Assembly: GCA_002749535.1 (NCBI GenBank)
Contig: MZZL01000383.1
Span: 186,001-250,000 of the forward strand
Reading direction: 5' to 3'
DNA length: 64,000 nt
DNA from: Apophysomyces variabilis
Lineage: Eukaryota; Mucoromycota; Mucoromycetes; Mucorales; Mucoraceae
Made by a program: the position numbers and the translations under genes. The notes beneath the pieces were generated by a model, which had not been told where the DNA came from, did not search any database, and saw nothing but the letters and a program-made list of their open reading frames with translations. Of this stretch, positions 50,105-63,525 are shown one piece after another (position 1 is the first letter of the stretch; every line of letters starts with the position of its first letter).

Positions 50105-53100
50105 ATGGCCGTAAGTACGTTGTCTTTTCCCTCAGATTTCCAAAGGAGAAGGAATATCACAAAAAAAAAAGAGAAAGAAATTAACCCCCTTGCGTTTCCC
50201 TCTCTCTCTCTCTCTCTCTCTCGCTGTTTCAATATCCTTGTCTTCAACTTTAAAAGGGTCGTGACGCCTCTTGGATCGAGTCGCACTCCGATCTTTCCGA
50301 TACTCATCGTCCAAGTGCTTTGCTTTCTGAATTATCAGTCCTCTTCATCGAAGCTGCGGCTTATGCACGTATCACAAAACAAGAAGCGCTGGTATATTGC
50401 TTTTCTTTTTTTCCCCAAAAAGAATGCTATTGTTTAACTGTGTCACAGGATGCGGTGTGTTATGTACTATCCGAAAACTCTTCTAGTTCACTGTTAGTTC
50501 GATCTTTGCTAGACTGTTTCATTCATCATCATCTGCTTACAGCCTCGGATGACCATTTTGAAATGATAGCAACGCCTCTCCATGGCATCTTCACTCCCCT
50601 GACGATGTGCTACTCATCCCGATGCGACGGCCGACGGCAGGGATGCTATTCTCCCACTTGCCCTCATAAGACCCTAAACGGTAAACTCCGTCTCTGGGAT
50701 CCCGACGGAGGAAGAAAGGTAAACAAGATAATCAACAAGAGGGGGGCTCTCTTTCCTCATGGGGAACACAGGGAGAAGAAGAAATTCACCTGACTATTGC
50801 TTTGTTTAGCCGGTAGTCAATTGGATCGAACATGTGTCTCAGCAGGTCCATAGCTCCCTATCAACACAAGAAATGAAGCGACAGGCAGCAATAGCTGAGC
50901 TTTTAGATTCAGAACAACAATATAGCTACGACTTTGATATCCTCCATGACATCTATGCACAGCCATTACTGCAATCCTCCTGCATCGAAGAACTCCGTCG
51001 AAAAAAAGTCCATGACCTTGTCTTTTGTAACTATGAAACAATGGCAAGACTGCATCGCCGCGTATGTAACGACCTGGTTATATACCAGGAAACCAATGCA
51101 CTCTTCGGATTAGTAGGCACCACCCTGCTAAAACACGTAGCTCGCTTGGAAACACCCTATATCGTCTACGCAGCAGCACATGTAAAAGCAATGAGTATCC
51201 TATCTGCAGAAATCCATAGAAATCCTGCATTTCGCCGTTTCCTAGAATGCCAAAATGCGAACGAAAACCACCGTAAGTTAGGGTTACGGCATTTCCTGAC
51301 GATGCCGGTTCATAGGATCGGCCGATTGCGACTCCTCATCAGTGCCATCCTAAAATATACCATTCATGACGGTGATCGTTTGGCGCTTAGCGCGACTATA
51401 GAATCGTTAAATGATTTGCAACATCGCATGAACGAAGCGACCCGAAAAGCCCAGGTGGAGACACGCCTTCTCCAAATCGCGTCTTCTCTTTTAATTCCAC
51501 CACATCTTTCTGTGACACTTCGACAATTGCTACCCAACCATGCTTGTCTTTTGCATGAAGGCGACTTGCCGCTATCAAGATCATCCTCGCATTCACTCAC
51601 AACCATCAAATGTCATATTTTCCTTTTCTCTCATGCATTGCTTATCACACGTCTTCATCGTTCTCCGGACGGTTATGAAGAATTTACTCTACTTAGCCGT
51701 CCAATTCCACTGGCTATGCTGTACGTTAGCACGACGCGATCATTTATTCGTCGATTATCTTCGCGCGTTGCTCAACCAGGTTTACTTCTTTCCTCTATTC
51801 GTCGCCGGTCGAGCTCCGGTCAGTATTCAGAAACCAGTAGTTTAAGCACTGGTACAATTACAGGTTTGCATATCCGTGCCCGCATCCTCTGTCATCTTCG
51901 ACACAGCCTTAGAAGAAACAGACAGACATCTCCCGCTCCGACAGAGTCACCAGAGAGCCCTTTGAAACCACCGTCTCCGTCACCTACTCCTTCACAGTCC
52001 AGAATCCTAAAGATAGGACACTTAGCGTTTCCGGATTGTAGCTTTCGTTTTATCTGTTCCAATACTGAGGAACGTGAGACCTGGAGAGAACTCATTCAGC
52101 AGGCTATTCCGACAGGACCATTTCAACTTCATGCACTATGCGACGTACCCACCAGCTCTGTACAACCTGTCGTTGTCAATGGCAGTTTGATGTTTCCCAC
52201 AGGTTGCGGTCGGATATGCTGTACTCTCGCCTTTGGTAAGAACCTGAAAACTGCCATTGTTTCCCTCCCTTTTATTTTTATATTAATGAACTGCATCATA
52301 GACGGACCAGATGGACAGCCTATGATGGCACTTGGAACTCAATCGGGCTTATGGGTTGGTCCAAAGGATGGAACGGCTCCACTCTATCTTGTGGAACATC
52401 AACATTGTTTACAGCTGGCTTTAGTGGACAATAACATTGTCATTGTGTTTGCAAGGCATCCAAAACGATGTCTGACTGCTTACGCCACATTGGAATTATA
52501 CCCGTGTACACCCACTGTGAGCGGTCATGTTATCAAAGCGTCAGGTATCCTGTGCTTTGCCGTTGGGTCCATTTGCCATCAATCTGTGCTTTGTTATCTG
52601 AAACGGCGACGTCGTACAAAGCAGATTGTCCTTGTGTTGCTTATACCCAAGCCCTTCCATGGGATAGCGTTTGAAAAGCGCAAGGTAAATTGCTTTTTTT
52701 TAGTGGTTATTATTGCCAGCATCTTGTATGTTTTTGATGGCCTATTCTGCGCAGGAAATCCGCTTGCGCGTCCGTGAACCCTGTTCAGTCCAGATCGCCT
52801 ATGATACAATATATGTCCAATCGAAGACGGAAGGGATCGAACATGTGGATGTATTTTCCTCGCAGACGACAATGATTAGTTGCGACACCGGAGTGGGCTT
52901 TGTTCCGCTTGCACATGGAGGCATCATTTGTAGTGAATTAGCTGCTTGGTCTCTTGAAGGATCTTCACGTATTGAGTTCCAATCCAGGGCGCAAAGCATG
53001 GCTATCTCTTACCCCTATTTAGTTGTATTTTCCTCTTCAGTGATCGAAATATGGCATGTGAGAACGGTAAGAAATGCAAACAGCACGGAGATGATGTCTG

Positions 53101-53295
53101 AGACGCGTTGGATGAATTTAGTTTGAGCTGGTGCAAGCAATTGGTGGACATCATATTCGATGTGTCTATATATCTTCAGTGGACGATTCCACTCCTCTAC
53201 CATATCCCAAACTATGGACTAAGATACACGTTACGATGTTACAAGCTGAAAACCGTGTAACACGAGTATACGAATTGTGTCTCGGATCAAAGTAG
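50105..53295 (+). CDS. Rho1 guanine-nucleotide exchange factor, ROM1/ROM2-like (DEP-DH-PH-CNH)
   Basis: Exons: 50105-50110 (tentative), 50257-50391, 50449-50718, 50810-52235, 52302-52684, 52755-53066 and 53122-53295, giving about 901 aa. Domain order: a DEP-like region (residues about 25-90, ELSVLFIEAAAYARI and DAVCYVLSENSSSSLLVRSL), and a CYSPTCPHKTL segment typical of fungal ROM proteins. The DH domain runs about 150-340 (KRQAAIAELLDSEQQYSYDF, LRHFLTMPVHRIGRLRLL), then PH (about 370-510) and a C-terminal CNH/citron domain (MMALGTQSGLWVG, SYPYLVVFSSSVIEIWHV). These proteins activate Rho1 for cell-wall glucan synthesis and polarity.
The first exon would be just ATGGCC followed by GTAAGT; a different upstream exon is possible. 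Later exons are secure. Confidence 0.85.
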
Positions 53296-53584
53296 CTCAT
53301 AAGTATATCACCCGTCTATCCGAACGTTAGAAACCCTCTGCGACAAAGTCTGTTTTTTGGCGAAACATAACCGTTTCTTTACAGCACATATGTACAGCTC
53401 TCGTTCCATCCATTTATTTTCTTCTTCTTTTGTAATTTCTAGATAAGTCAAGGCACACTGATAGGAGATATTATTTTTAAGCCTTAGCATTGAGTTCAAG
53501 AATCGATTGAAAGTTCAGCTCGATTGATATAGATAATGCCTAGGAATAAAAAACAATAGTAAGAAAGTCGAATCCTTCATTGCA
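53296..53584. other. Intergenic, 3' flank of the Rho GEF
   Basis: About 290 bp with no gene seen, leading into the Tc1-like repeat. Confidence 0.4.
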
Positions 53585-53780
53585 CTTTACTTCCAAAAAT
53601 TAAATTCGCACTTAGCAAATTCCCTTGGCGTATTTTGGAAACTGGGCTTGACGCTAACAAATTAAATTAACTGTCGTGTTATAAGAGTTCGAATTGACCA
53701 CCTTTACATACCTGTCATAAGACTGACGACGCCATACCCATCTTCCCGCCAAGTGAATGCAAGATGCCTATATAAATTTC
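53585..53780 (-). mobile_element. Tc1/mariner-like transposase fragment, copy 1 (left part)
   Basis: About 196 bp almost identical to 61856-62050. Read on the - strand it encodes GRWVWRRQSYD, a 58-nt intron (53654-53711, GTATGT...GTTAG), then VKPSFQNTPREF. This resembles the vWRr...Y....v.Pt.k segment of Tc1/mariner DDE transposases. The outer edge, CTTTACTTCCAAAAATT, roughly mirrors the inverted end seen at 55243-55277. No flanking TA duplication remains at this copy. Confidence 0.5.
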
Positions 53781-53851
53781 AATTGGTGAGTAATAGAGGA
53801 AAAAAATAACAATCATTCAGTGACACTTACTGAATACCGGGCGTGAAAGCC

Positions 53852-54040
53852 CTATCCACTTGACTCGTGGATCCTTTTCTGTCTTTTTGCTTGCTGCCTC
53901 TCAGATCGCCTTAAAGGAGCTCGGGACGATTCTGGTCTTTCCTCTTCTCGTCGGCTGATACGTCTGCGAGACCTGGGTGGTTCAACCATAGTCTCGGTTT
54001 GGCTGGCTCTTGTTCGACGTCGTGCGGTTGGGGTTATCAT
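53852..54040 (-). CDS. Hypothetical Arg-rich small protein (62 aa)
   Basis: From the ATG at 54040 the frame encodes a very basic peptide (RRRTRAS, RSRRRISRREEERPESSR, KRQKR). It lies inside the stretch bounded by the two ends of the Tc1-like element. It could be a nucleic-acid-binding peptide, part of an element-encoded protein, or chance. No family was recognised. Confidence 0.25.
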   Translation of the reverse strand: MITPTARRRTRASQTETMVEPPRSRRRISRREEERPESSRAPLRRSERQQAKRQKRIHESSG

Positions 54041-55012
54041 GTTCTCTTACTTTTTATAGAATACCTATTGTCTGCTAAAGTCTTCTACAGTCTTCTTCTT
54101 TCATATGATTTGAAAGTTCGTCTGCATCACTCCCGGTAAAAGACTATATTGGTATGTCTTCGAATAGAGTACGTAAAAGTTGCATCATCTTGGGGTGCAT
54201 CTGAACAAAAGTTACATAGTTTATGCCATTCCCATTTCATTGTACAATGGATTTGCATGGAACGTTACATAAATATTACACGTGTGGATATAGTTTATAA
54301 CTCGGTCTACTGTTCCCATCAATAATACCTCAATGTCTATCTTGATTCAAAAATTATGTCATGCTTACAGAAAATGACGGGAAAAGAACGAAAATGACAT
54401 GTGAAGGAAAATAAACAAGTGGGTGACATGCTTTCCATTAGCGGTTTTTCTGTTAGATAACGGGAATAATAATTGAAATTCCCAGCTGGACGTATTCACT
54501 GCAGTAAAAGGGCAAGAATACACAAGGTACACTTTATTGATCTTTTTGCAAGTAGGACATCCTGACAACTCGCAGTGCATCTCAAATTCTGATATTAAGA
54601 AGTCGATTTCCTTAGGGGATAGATTGTTAAGAGCATTAGATATGTCATTATTCTAGCTTATAGACTCTGGATGCGTCTTATAGGTTTGTGGATTACTTTT
54701 TTTTCGAGCTGAGTGAATGACATCGAGTTTCAACCTAGCACTATCTAGTTTCTTGGGTTTATTCAGTGGTTCAAATGAGCGCAAAAATAATAATTGTGTC
54801 CGCCCGGGCTAGATCAATGTGATAAAAATTTGGGGGGGGGAATGGAAAAATATCGGGGAAGGGCGTGAGTATCAAAAAAGCCTTTTTGCAAGCAAGAAGC
54901 GGGCGGCAGCAGGCTGGACAAGGTCCCTGATGCGAAGGATAGGTTTTGAGGAGATATCGATATGTATTAGGCATGTAGATTGAATGGACGGGTTGTATTA
55001 GAGGAAATAGAT
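54041..55012. other. Interior of element copy 1 or unrelated insert; no gene recognised
   Basis: About 1 kb AT-rich. A - strand frame at 54365-54580 starts MHCELSGCPTCKKI, with a CxxxxCPTC-like pattern, and is unassigned. A G-run lies at 54832-54840. Confidence 0.3.
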
Positions 55013-55144
55013 TCAACAGACTTGGTATTTAGGAAAACTTGAGCCAATCATCTCAAGAAGTGAAGTGTTGTGTTGTTTGAGCCTACTAATTTCAGCCTCG
55101 GCAGCAGCGAGTTCTGCTTTTGACCGTTTAACAGTGGACTTGGG
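55013..55144 (-). pseudogene. Coiled-coil coding fragment
   Basis: The - strand frame reads PKSTVKRSKAELAAAEAEIS and then RLKQHNTSLLEMIGSS to a TGA at 55013-55015. It is helical, with heptad-like Leu/Ile spacing after a basic stretch. No ATG opens this frame; one (MPSFFC) exists upstream in another frame, so a frameshift or lost exon is likely. Family not recognised. Confidence 0.35.
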
Positions 55145-55242
55145 GAGAGCTCAAGGATGTGGATGCACTTTTAACATGAGGTAGAGCGGTAGTTAGGCAG
55201 AAAAAGGACGGCATTAAATTTTTTTTTTCATTTGTTGCGACA

Positions 55243-55277
55243 TTCGTAGTTTGCGAAATTATTTTTGGGAGATACTG
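55243..55277. repeat. Tc1-like element end, copy 1 (right)
   Basis: TTCGTAGTTTGCGAAATT and the following bases to GGGAGATACTG match the right end of the copy at 62094-62127 (GCGAAACTG variant). Read outward it starts CAGTATCTCCC. Confidence 0.55.
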
Positions 55278-55329
55278 TGAAGAAATCAAGCACCGTCAGA
55301 CCGACTTCAACACCTACAAGACGATCACT

Positions 55330-55556
55330 ATGGGAAATACCAAAAGCATGTTTTCTGCTGCCATAGTCACCAAAAACGAGTCTGTCATGACGTAATTAGC
55401 TTGATTTATCCTTCGTTTACTTTTAGCTAGCGGATATATAAAAAAAAAGCTTGAGGGTTGCTTAAACGGAAAGGAGTTGACCGGTGAAGTCATTGCCGCG
55501 CCAGACGGTATCATGCATTTTCTGGACTTGCAGAATGATCCAATCGTCAAGCAAAG
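55330..55556 (+). pseudogene. Orphan spliced 5' gene fragment, unknown family
   Basis: Exon 55330-55391 begins MGNTKSMFSAAIVTKNESVM. An intron 55392-55430 (GTAATT...GCTAG) leads to 55431-55556, encoding a Lys run and then GKELTGEVIAAPDGIMHFLD and NDPIVKQ. A GTAAGG donor follows, but no continuing exon was found. The reading frame is consistent across the splice and composition is protein-like, so it looks like the start of a gene whose remainder is lost or unrecognised. Confidence 0.4.
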
Positions 55557-56564
55557 GTAAGGTTTAAAGGGCAATTGTGTTCATACAAGACGGTGTAACG
55601 ATGAACATGAAGAGCATGTAAGAAGGTGACAGGATGGATGCAATTAAAAAACAACTCGAGGCCAGTGGGTCATGTCCCTTTTTTCCTAAGGAAATTCCTG
55701 CGTTTCTTTTTTCTGTAGAAACACTCTCTCTTTATTATGTTCTTTTGTTTTACATGTAAGATTCCTTCCTGTGTTTGAAAGATACCTTGACTAAAAGCTG
55801 TAGTTGGTCTTGAGAACTTCAAAAGGAGAAATAGTCAGCAATGTTGGCATTGCCCGAACTGCTCTGCTCATGATGTTTACTTGACCAAGAACAACGAATG
55901 TTTCACCTTCTGCTTTGTCCCCCTCATTCCATGTGGCTCTACAAAACAACTCTACGAATGCTTCACATGTGGTTGGGTCAATGTTCACCAACCTCCGTTT
56001 TGATTTCCCTTGTGGTTTCTAGCTGAAGCGAAATGAAACATTGGGAAGTTCGAAATTATCCTATTTCAATTAGCTGGTGTATGCAGAATAACGGATGTTC
56101 TCTACCGTAGCACCAGACGCTAGAAAAGAATAAATTATGGAAGCTTTGGAAAACTTTAAGTCGCCCAGTCTGCTCAGTGATCAAAACAAAAGTCCAACAC
56201 AAAATAAAAAAGGAAAAGGAGCTACACGGCGTTTGTTATTGCAGTCGATCCTGGTTATGCTGAGTATACTCCATTCCGAAGACACTTTTTGCTATACCGA
56301 GACTTCTATGAAAGGCTAACTTTATCCTTTATGGACCCAAAATAGGATCTTCCACAGCAAACGATTGGAGTATAATTTCCATTGCCCCGGGAGATCCTCC
56401 CTTCCACCTATTTTGAACGGTTGTTGAAAGCAATTCTTACATGCAAAGATTCAAGCAGCCCATCCTAGTTGATGTGTATGCCAAAGGATTAACTAATGTT
56501 TATTGAATGATTCCTGTTTTGTCTATTTCTTTTCTTTTTTTCTGTTTTCCTTCTTCTTTTTTTT
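55557..56564. other. Gene-poor 3' flank of ARG5,6 with short unassigned frames
   Basis: Frames at 55791-55991 (-, 66 codons, with CRATWNEGDKAEGETFVV) and 56137-56319 (+, 60 codons) look partly protein-like but have no family. They are probably debris of mobile or duplicated genes. Confidence 0.35.
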
Positions 56565-59168
<2,604 letters not shown>

Positions 59169-59384
59169 GTTTGTTGGATGAAAAGGAAAAGAGAGGAAAA
59201 AAGATCTACTTCTGGGATATCTGATAAGTTGAGGCAATTATTGAGCGCAAATAAAAAAATAAAAAAGAGCGTCCAGGTCCTTTGAATGATTTGATTGTGG
59301 CGATAATCTAAATTCTATCGCCCCGAAAAGATCAGCTTGTGACTAGGGTTTGTCACTGAATTGACATAATAGGAAACCCTCAGA

Positions 59385-59391
59385 TGACTCA
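59385..59391 (+). promoter_or_regulatory. Gcn4/CPC1-type site TGACTCA
   Basis: An exact match to the Gcn4 consensus, 217 bp from the ARG5,6 start and 355 bp from the ARG1 start. Confidence 0.7.
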
Positions 59392-59594
59392 CGATGAAAA
59401 AGCAGGAGAGAAAAAAAAACCTTTGTTGACTTACATCATGTCCATACACTTACTATTCAAACCTGAATTTTGACCACCATAAAATCAAAAGTTTTAATTA
59501 AGATAGCATTGACAGCTTCCAATAAGATCGAAACTACAAGACTTTATCTCCACACTGCAGGAATGATAAAGTGGGACTTGAATACGACATTGTA

Positions 59595-59601
59595 TGACTC
59601 A
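59595..59601 (+). promoter_or_regulatory. Gcn4/CPC1-type site TGACTCA
   Basis: A second exact match, 145 bp upstream of the ARG1 ATG and 53 bp upstream of its TATA box. Confidence 0.7.
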
Positions 59602-59653
59602 GATTGTCAAATCGCGGGGTTCGGGATATCAAAATGTTAAGATCACCAAAAGC

Positions 59654-59660
59654 TATATAA
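59654..59660 (+). promoter_or_regulatory. TATA box of ARG1
   Basis: TATATAA, 86 bp upstream of the ARG1 ATG and followed by a pyrimidine-rich leader. Confidence 0.6.
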
Positions 59661-59745
59661 TCCCTCCTCCTTTCCATTTCTTTCATACCTTGTATCTATT
59701 ACTACTTTCTATTTCTTTTTTCCTCATACGCAAAGAAAGAAAAAA

Positions 59746-61187
59746 ATGGCTGGCACCAAAGGCAAAGTTCTTCTCGCTTACTCTGGAGGTCTCGATACCT
59801 CTTGTATCTTGGCATGGTTGATCGAAGAAGGTTATGAGGTCATGGCATACATTGCTGATGTCGGTCAGGAAGAAGACTTTGAAGCTATTCGTAAGAAGGC
59901 CTATGCTGTGGGTGCTTCGAAAGTTTTTGTAGAGGTATGTAAAAATTATCATATATTACGTGCTATCTTAGAAGTTGAATGACTTATCGATTTTGGATGG
60001 TTAGGATCTGAAAGCCGAATTTGTCAAGGAATTAATTTTCCCTGCGATCCAAGCTAATGCTATCTACGAATCTGTCTATTTGTTGGGAACGTCCCTTGCT
60101 CGTCCAGTGATTGCTCGCAAACAGATTGAGATTGCCGCTCGAGAAGGTTGTCAGTATGTTTCCCACGGTTGTACCGGGAAGGGCAACGATCAGGTGCGTT
60201 TTGAGCTGGCCTATTACGCTCTGAAACATGACATCGAAGTCATCGCTCCATGGAGATTGCCTGGTAAGTTCAAGAAAAAGCCGTTTAAATCATTGTTTTT
60301 TTTCTTACCTTGACATTCTGTTAGTCTTCTTCAACCGTTTCCAAGGCCGTAAAGATCTCCTGGCCTTTGCTGCTGAGAAGGGTATTCCTGTTGTCCAAAC
60401 TGCTGCCAAGCCATGGTCTACGGATGAAAACTTGTTCCACATTTCCTACGAAGCTGGTATTCTGGAGGACCCCAACGTCACTCCTCCTAAGGATATGTGG
60501 AAGCTCACTGTGGATCCTGAGGATGCACCCAACACTCCCGAACGTATCACTATCTCCTTTGAGAAGGGTATTCCCGTCAAGGTGGTCAATCACAACGACG
60601 GCTTTGAGGTGACTGAGCCAGTTGCTCTGTTCACCTATTTGAACACGGTGGCCAGACGTAACGGTATTGGTCGTATCGATATCGTTGAGTCTCGATTTAT
60701 TGGTGTCAAGTCGCGTGGGTACGTAATTTAGTCTTTCGGATATCCGTGAGATAGGTAAACTAACATCTGGGCCCTGGAATTCCTTTTTAGATGTTACGAA
60801 ACACCCGGTGGAACTATTTTGCGCACAGCTCACAAGGATCTTGAAGGTCTTACCCTGGATGGCCAGTTGCGTGCTTTGCGTGACCAGAACATCACTGTCC
60901 CCTATTCGCGATGTCTGTATAACGGTCAATACTTCTCTCCTGAATGTGAATTCTTGAATCAGTCCATCGCCTTTACCCAGCGTAATGTGACAGGTGATGT
61001 CAAACTCAAGCTATACAAGGGTAACACAATTATCGAGGGACGTGTGGCTCGTGGTGATGGTGCCAAACTCTACGATATGCGTGAATCTTCTATGGATGAA
61101 CAAGGTGGTTACAATCCTGAAGATGCTGATGGCTTCATCAAGATTCATTCTATCCGCCTGAAGAAGTGGACTCCTGCTTCTCAGTAG
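59746..61187 (+). CDS. ARG1: Argininosuccinate synthase
   Basis: Exons: 59746-59934, 60005-60263, 60325-60718 and 60791-61187, giving 412 aa, the usual length. The PP-loop AYSGGLDTS is at residues 10-18. Also seen are [39 protein letters not shown] and [13 protein letters not shown] sequence ([10 protein letters not shown] after the last splice). It joins citrulline and aspartate with ATP to form argininosuccinate in the cytosol. Codon use is strongly biased (AAG, GGT, GTC), as expected for a well-expressed enzyme. A TATA box and a TGACTCA site precede it. Confidence 0.98.
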
Positions 61188-61273
61188 ACCTTTTACAACC
61201 ATTCGCATTTTGACCCTTTCTACGCATCTCCTTTGCACATAACATTGTTTCCGTAATTAAACCAAGTTTGTAC

Positions 61274-61279
61274 AATAAA
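61274..61279 (+). terminator. Poly(A) signal AATAAA of ARG1
   Basis: AATAAA lies 87 bp after the ARG1 stop codon, in a T/C-rich 3' flank. Confidence 0.6.
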
Positions 61280-61314
61280 GACTGATTTGACCAGCAAAGA
61301 CTGATTTGACCAGC
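61277..61314. repeat. Perfect 19-bp tandem duplication in the ARG1 3' flank
   Basis: AAAGACTGATTTGACCAGC occurs twice in direct tandem (61277-61295 and 61296-61314), next to the poly(A) signal. Confidence 0.9.
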
Positions 61315-61855
61315 CAGTAATTGTTCTCTTTAACCAGCTCTGTCGCCGATATTATCAACTAACAGACCTATTTGCTTGTATGACGATGGCGCACATTGGA
61401 AATGATTACAGCTTGCCTAGATTGTCACATATAAAATGTCAGTAACGCGAAGCGATACCTGAGATACAACACCGAGCCCTCCCCCTTCCTTTTCGTCTAG
61501 AAAAAAGGAAGTCGGTGAACAAAATAGCAAGCGATATATTTGGCATTCATAAAATATTATGAACCCTTGTTTAATCATGAAGACAGTAGTCTTTCGTAAT
61601 TGGTATCAAGGGGATACAACATTATTGGTTGGCTATGAGTGATCACAACATCGGCTTAAAGATTGATGAACGCATTTCATTGATATTGATGCTTGGCCTG
61701 AACAAGATATAACATGGAGATAAGAACTTGGCGAGAACAAACCTTATCCATAACAGGTTAATTTTGGTGGAGAGAGGATAGTTAGAGTCAGGGCTTAAAG
61801 TCAAGCCTGGCCCACACCTTAACTAGGGTAAACCTCGAGCCAAGCTCTGGATGTA

Positions 61856-62127
61856 CTTTATTTCCAAAATTAAAGTCGCACTTAGCAAATTCCCTTGGCG
61901 TATTTTGGAAACTGGGCTTGACGCTAACAAATTAAATTAACTGTCGTGTTATAAGAGTTCGAATTGACCACCTTTACATACCTGTCATAAAACTGACGAC
62001 GCCATACCCGTGTCCCCGCCAAGTGAATGCCAGATGCATATATAAATTTCATTCATTGCGACATGTAAATCCACCGGACTGCGACTTCGATTTTCGTAGT
62101 TTGCGAAACTGTTTTTGGGAGATACTG
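61856..62127 (-). mobile_element. Internally deleted Tc1/mariner-like element, copy 2
   Basis: 272 bp flanked by TA on both sides (61854-61855 and 62128-62129), as expected for Tc1/mariner target duplication. On the - strand it starts CAGTATCTCCCAAAAACAG and ends with an imperfect mirror (GGAAATAAAG). It keeps the same transposase fragment and 58-nt intron as 53585-53780, directly joined to the right end. This looks like an internal-deletion (MITE-like) derivative. Confidence 0.6.
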
Positions 62128-63339
62128 TATAATGATAGCCCGATAGGCAATAGGTGACTGTATTAGTCCATACTAGTCAGGGGTTGATCATCCTAAGCTC
62201 TATGCACCGCTAACATGAAATACTTTCTTTAGATGAACTTTTGTAAACCCAATTATGTTAAGGCATTAATATGTAGAATAACATTATGGATTCAAGACAA
62301 AAGTCAATCTTGGAGACGGGAGATTGATATCATCATTCTACTACACGCTTTCTTAAAAGAGAAAAAGAAACGCGTCCGGGATATACATTGTTAATTTAGC
62401 AAGACAAACGCAGTAAGCATCATAGGTAATTGCACCAAAACTTAAACATAACCTTTCAGAAACTTTGAAAACATATAATGCTTGCAAAAAAACCATACAG
62501 CTTTTAGAATTTAGGGTGACTTCTTCCAATCATTTAGTATCTCCTGTAGGAGTCCACTTGTGGGCGATAAATACGTAGTTTTGTCACTTTCCACTAGTGG
62601 GTACTTAAGAAAAATAGATTACAGCGTATTCAAGTTTGTGCACTTAATTGCGCAGCTGGAAGAATTTGCTGCTGTAACCAAATGCTTCCACTTTAAACGG
62701 CTGTTTGTCCGTATAAAACGAAGGTTATTTTGAGCAGTAATAGAAATTTTTTTTCTTTTTCTTTATGAAGCAGAACTACTCCGCTTGTCATTATATTTTT
62801 CGGATATGGTTCGTCTACCTTCAAAATAAGTATCAGAGCCTCCCAGACTTGGGTATTGATAGATCGATCCACAATAACGCAGATACACAGAACAGGGATC
62901 TTGATGAAATGAAGTGAAATAAGTATGTTTCGTTTTTGTTGCGATAAAAACTTATTGTTTGATCTCATTTTACTATCAGTTGAAATCCGGCCAAAAGAGC
63001 AAAAAACTCTGTCGCCTAGTTGAGTACACTCATGTATTAACAAGGTTAGTCAAAACAACACTTTTTATATGTCTCTAAACCATAATTAACGGAAGAAAAC
63101 AAAGCAACCTCTATTTTTTTTTACGAATATTACTTCATTTCATTTTTCAGAAAAACTGAAATGATGAAAGGTTTGCTAATGTCTTAAAAAGAGGTAATTT
63201 TGGTGAACAGATTTTGATATGGGTGAAATGTTATTGACACACATTCTAGTTGTTTATGCCATTCACTATAAGTTAGCATTAGCGTCTAATAACATATTAT
63301 GACTGTATTTTATAAGTTTATTAGCAAAAAGGGGTGTAG
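62128..63339. other. AT-rich intergenic region, no gene seen
   Basis: About 1.2 kb. The longest frame is 116 codons (62693-63043, -) and has no family features or splice partners. Confidence 0.5.
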
Positions 63340-63525
63340 TTACAAAACCGTTATGTACATTATTAGAGCTACTCGTTTCCAAGGGCAAGGAATCTTGCCC
63401 TTGGAAAGGAATGTTTCAGTAACAAATAGAACTTCTACAGAGTTCTGTGAGCACAATTCGAATAACTCAACTGGCTGGCGGCCTAAACCGCGAGCATTGA
63501 ACAATCCAATTGTGAGTCGCTTCAT
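63340..63525 (-). pseudogene. Truncated LINE ORF2 start (AP endonuclease N-terminus)
   Basis: From the ATG at 63525 the frame reads KRLTIGLFNARGLGRQPVE and then VEVLFVTETFLSKGKIPCPW. This matches the first strands of the AP-endonuclease domain of non-LTR retrotransposons (LNaRGL..., ETfL). It stops after 61 codons, and no reverse transcriptase follows in the window, so the copy is 3'-truncated or broken. Confidence 0.55.

Larger units (their letters stand above)
59169..59745. promoter_or_regulatory. Bidirectional arginine promoter, ARG5,6 / ARG1
   Basis: 577 bp between the two divergent start codons. It contains two perfect TGACTCA sites and a TATA box on the ARG1 side (listed separately). 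This is the expected layout for general amino-acid control by a Gcn4/CPC1-type bZIP factor. Confidence 0.75.
61188..61855. other. ARG1 3' flank, no gene seen
   Basis: Holds the ARG1 3' end with a poly(A) signal and a short tandem duplication, then AT-rich DNA up to the Tc1-like copy. Confidence 0.5.

Noticed and set aside
53690..53700. GTTCGAATT resembling a tRNA or SINE B box in the dispersed repeat
   Set aside because: No A box or tRNA fold was found, and the segment is better explained as a transposase intron.
60321..60929. 202-codon - strand frame
   Set aside because: It is antisense to ARG1; strong codon bias of ARG1 keeps the opposite frame open.
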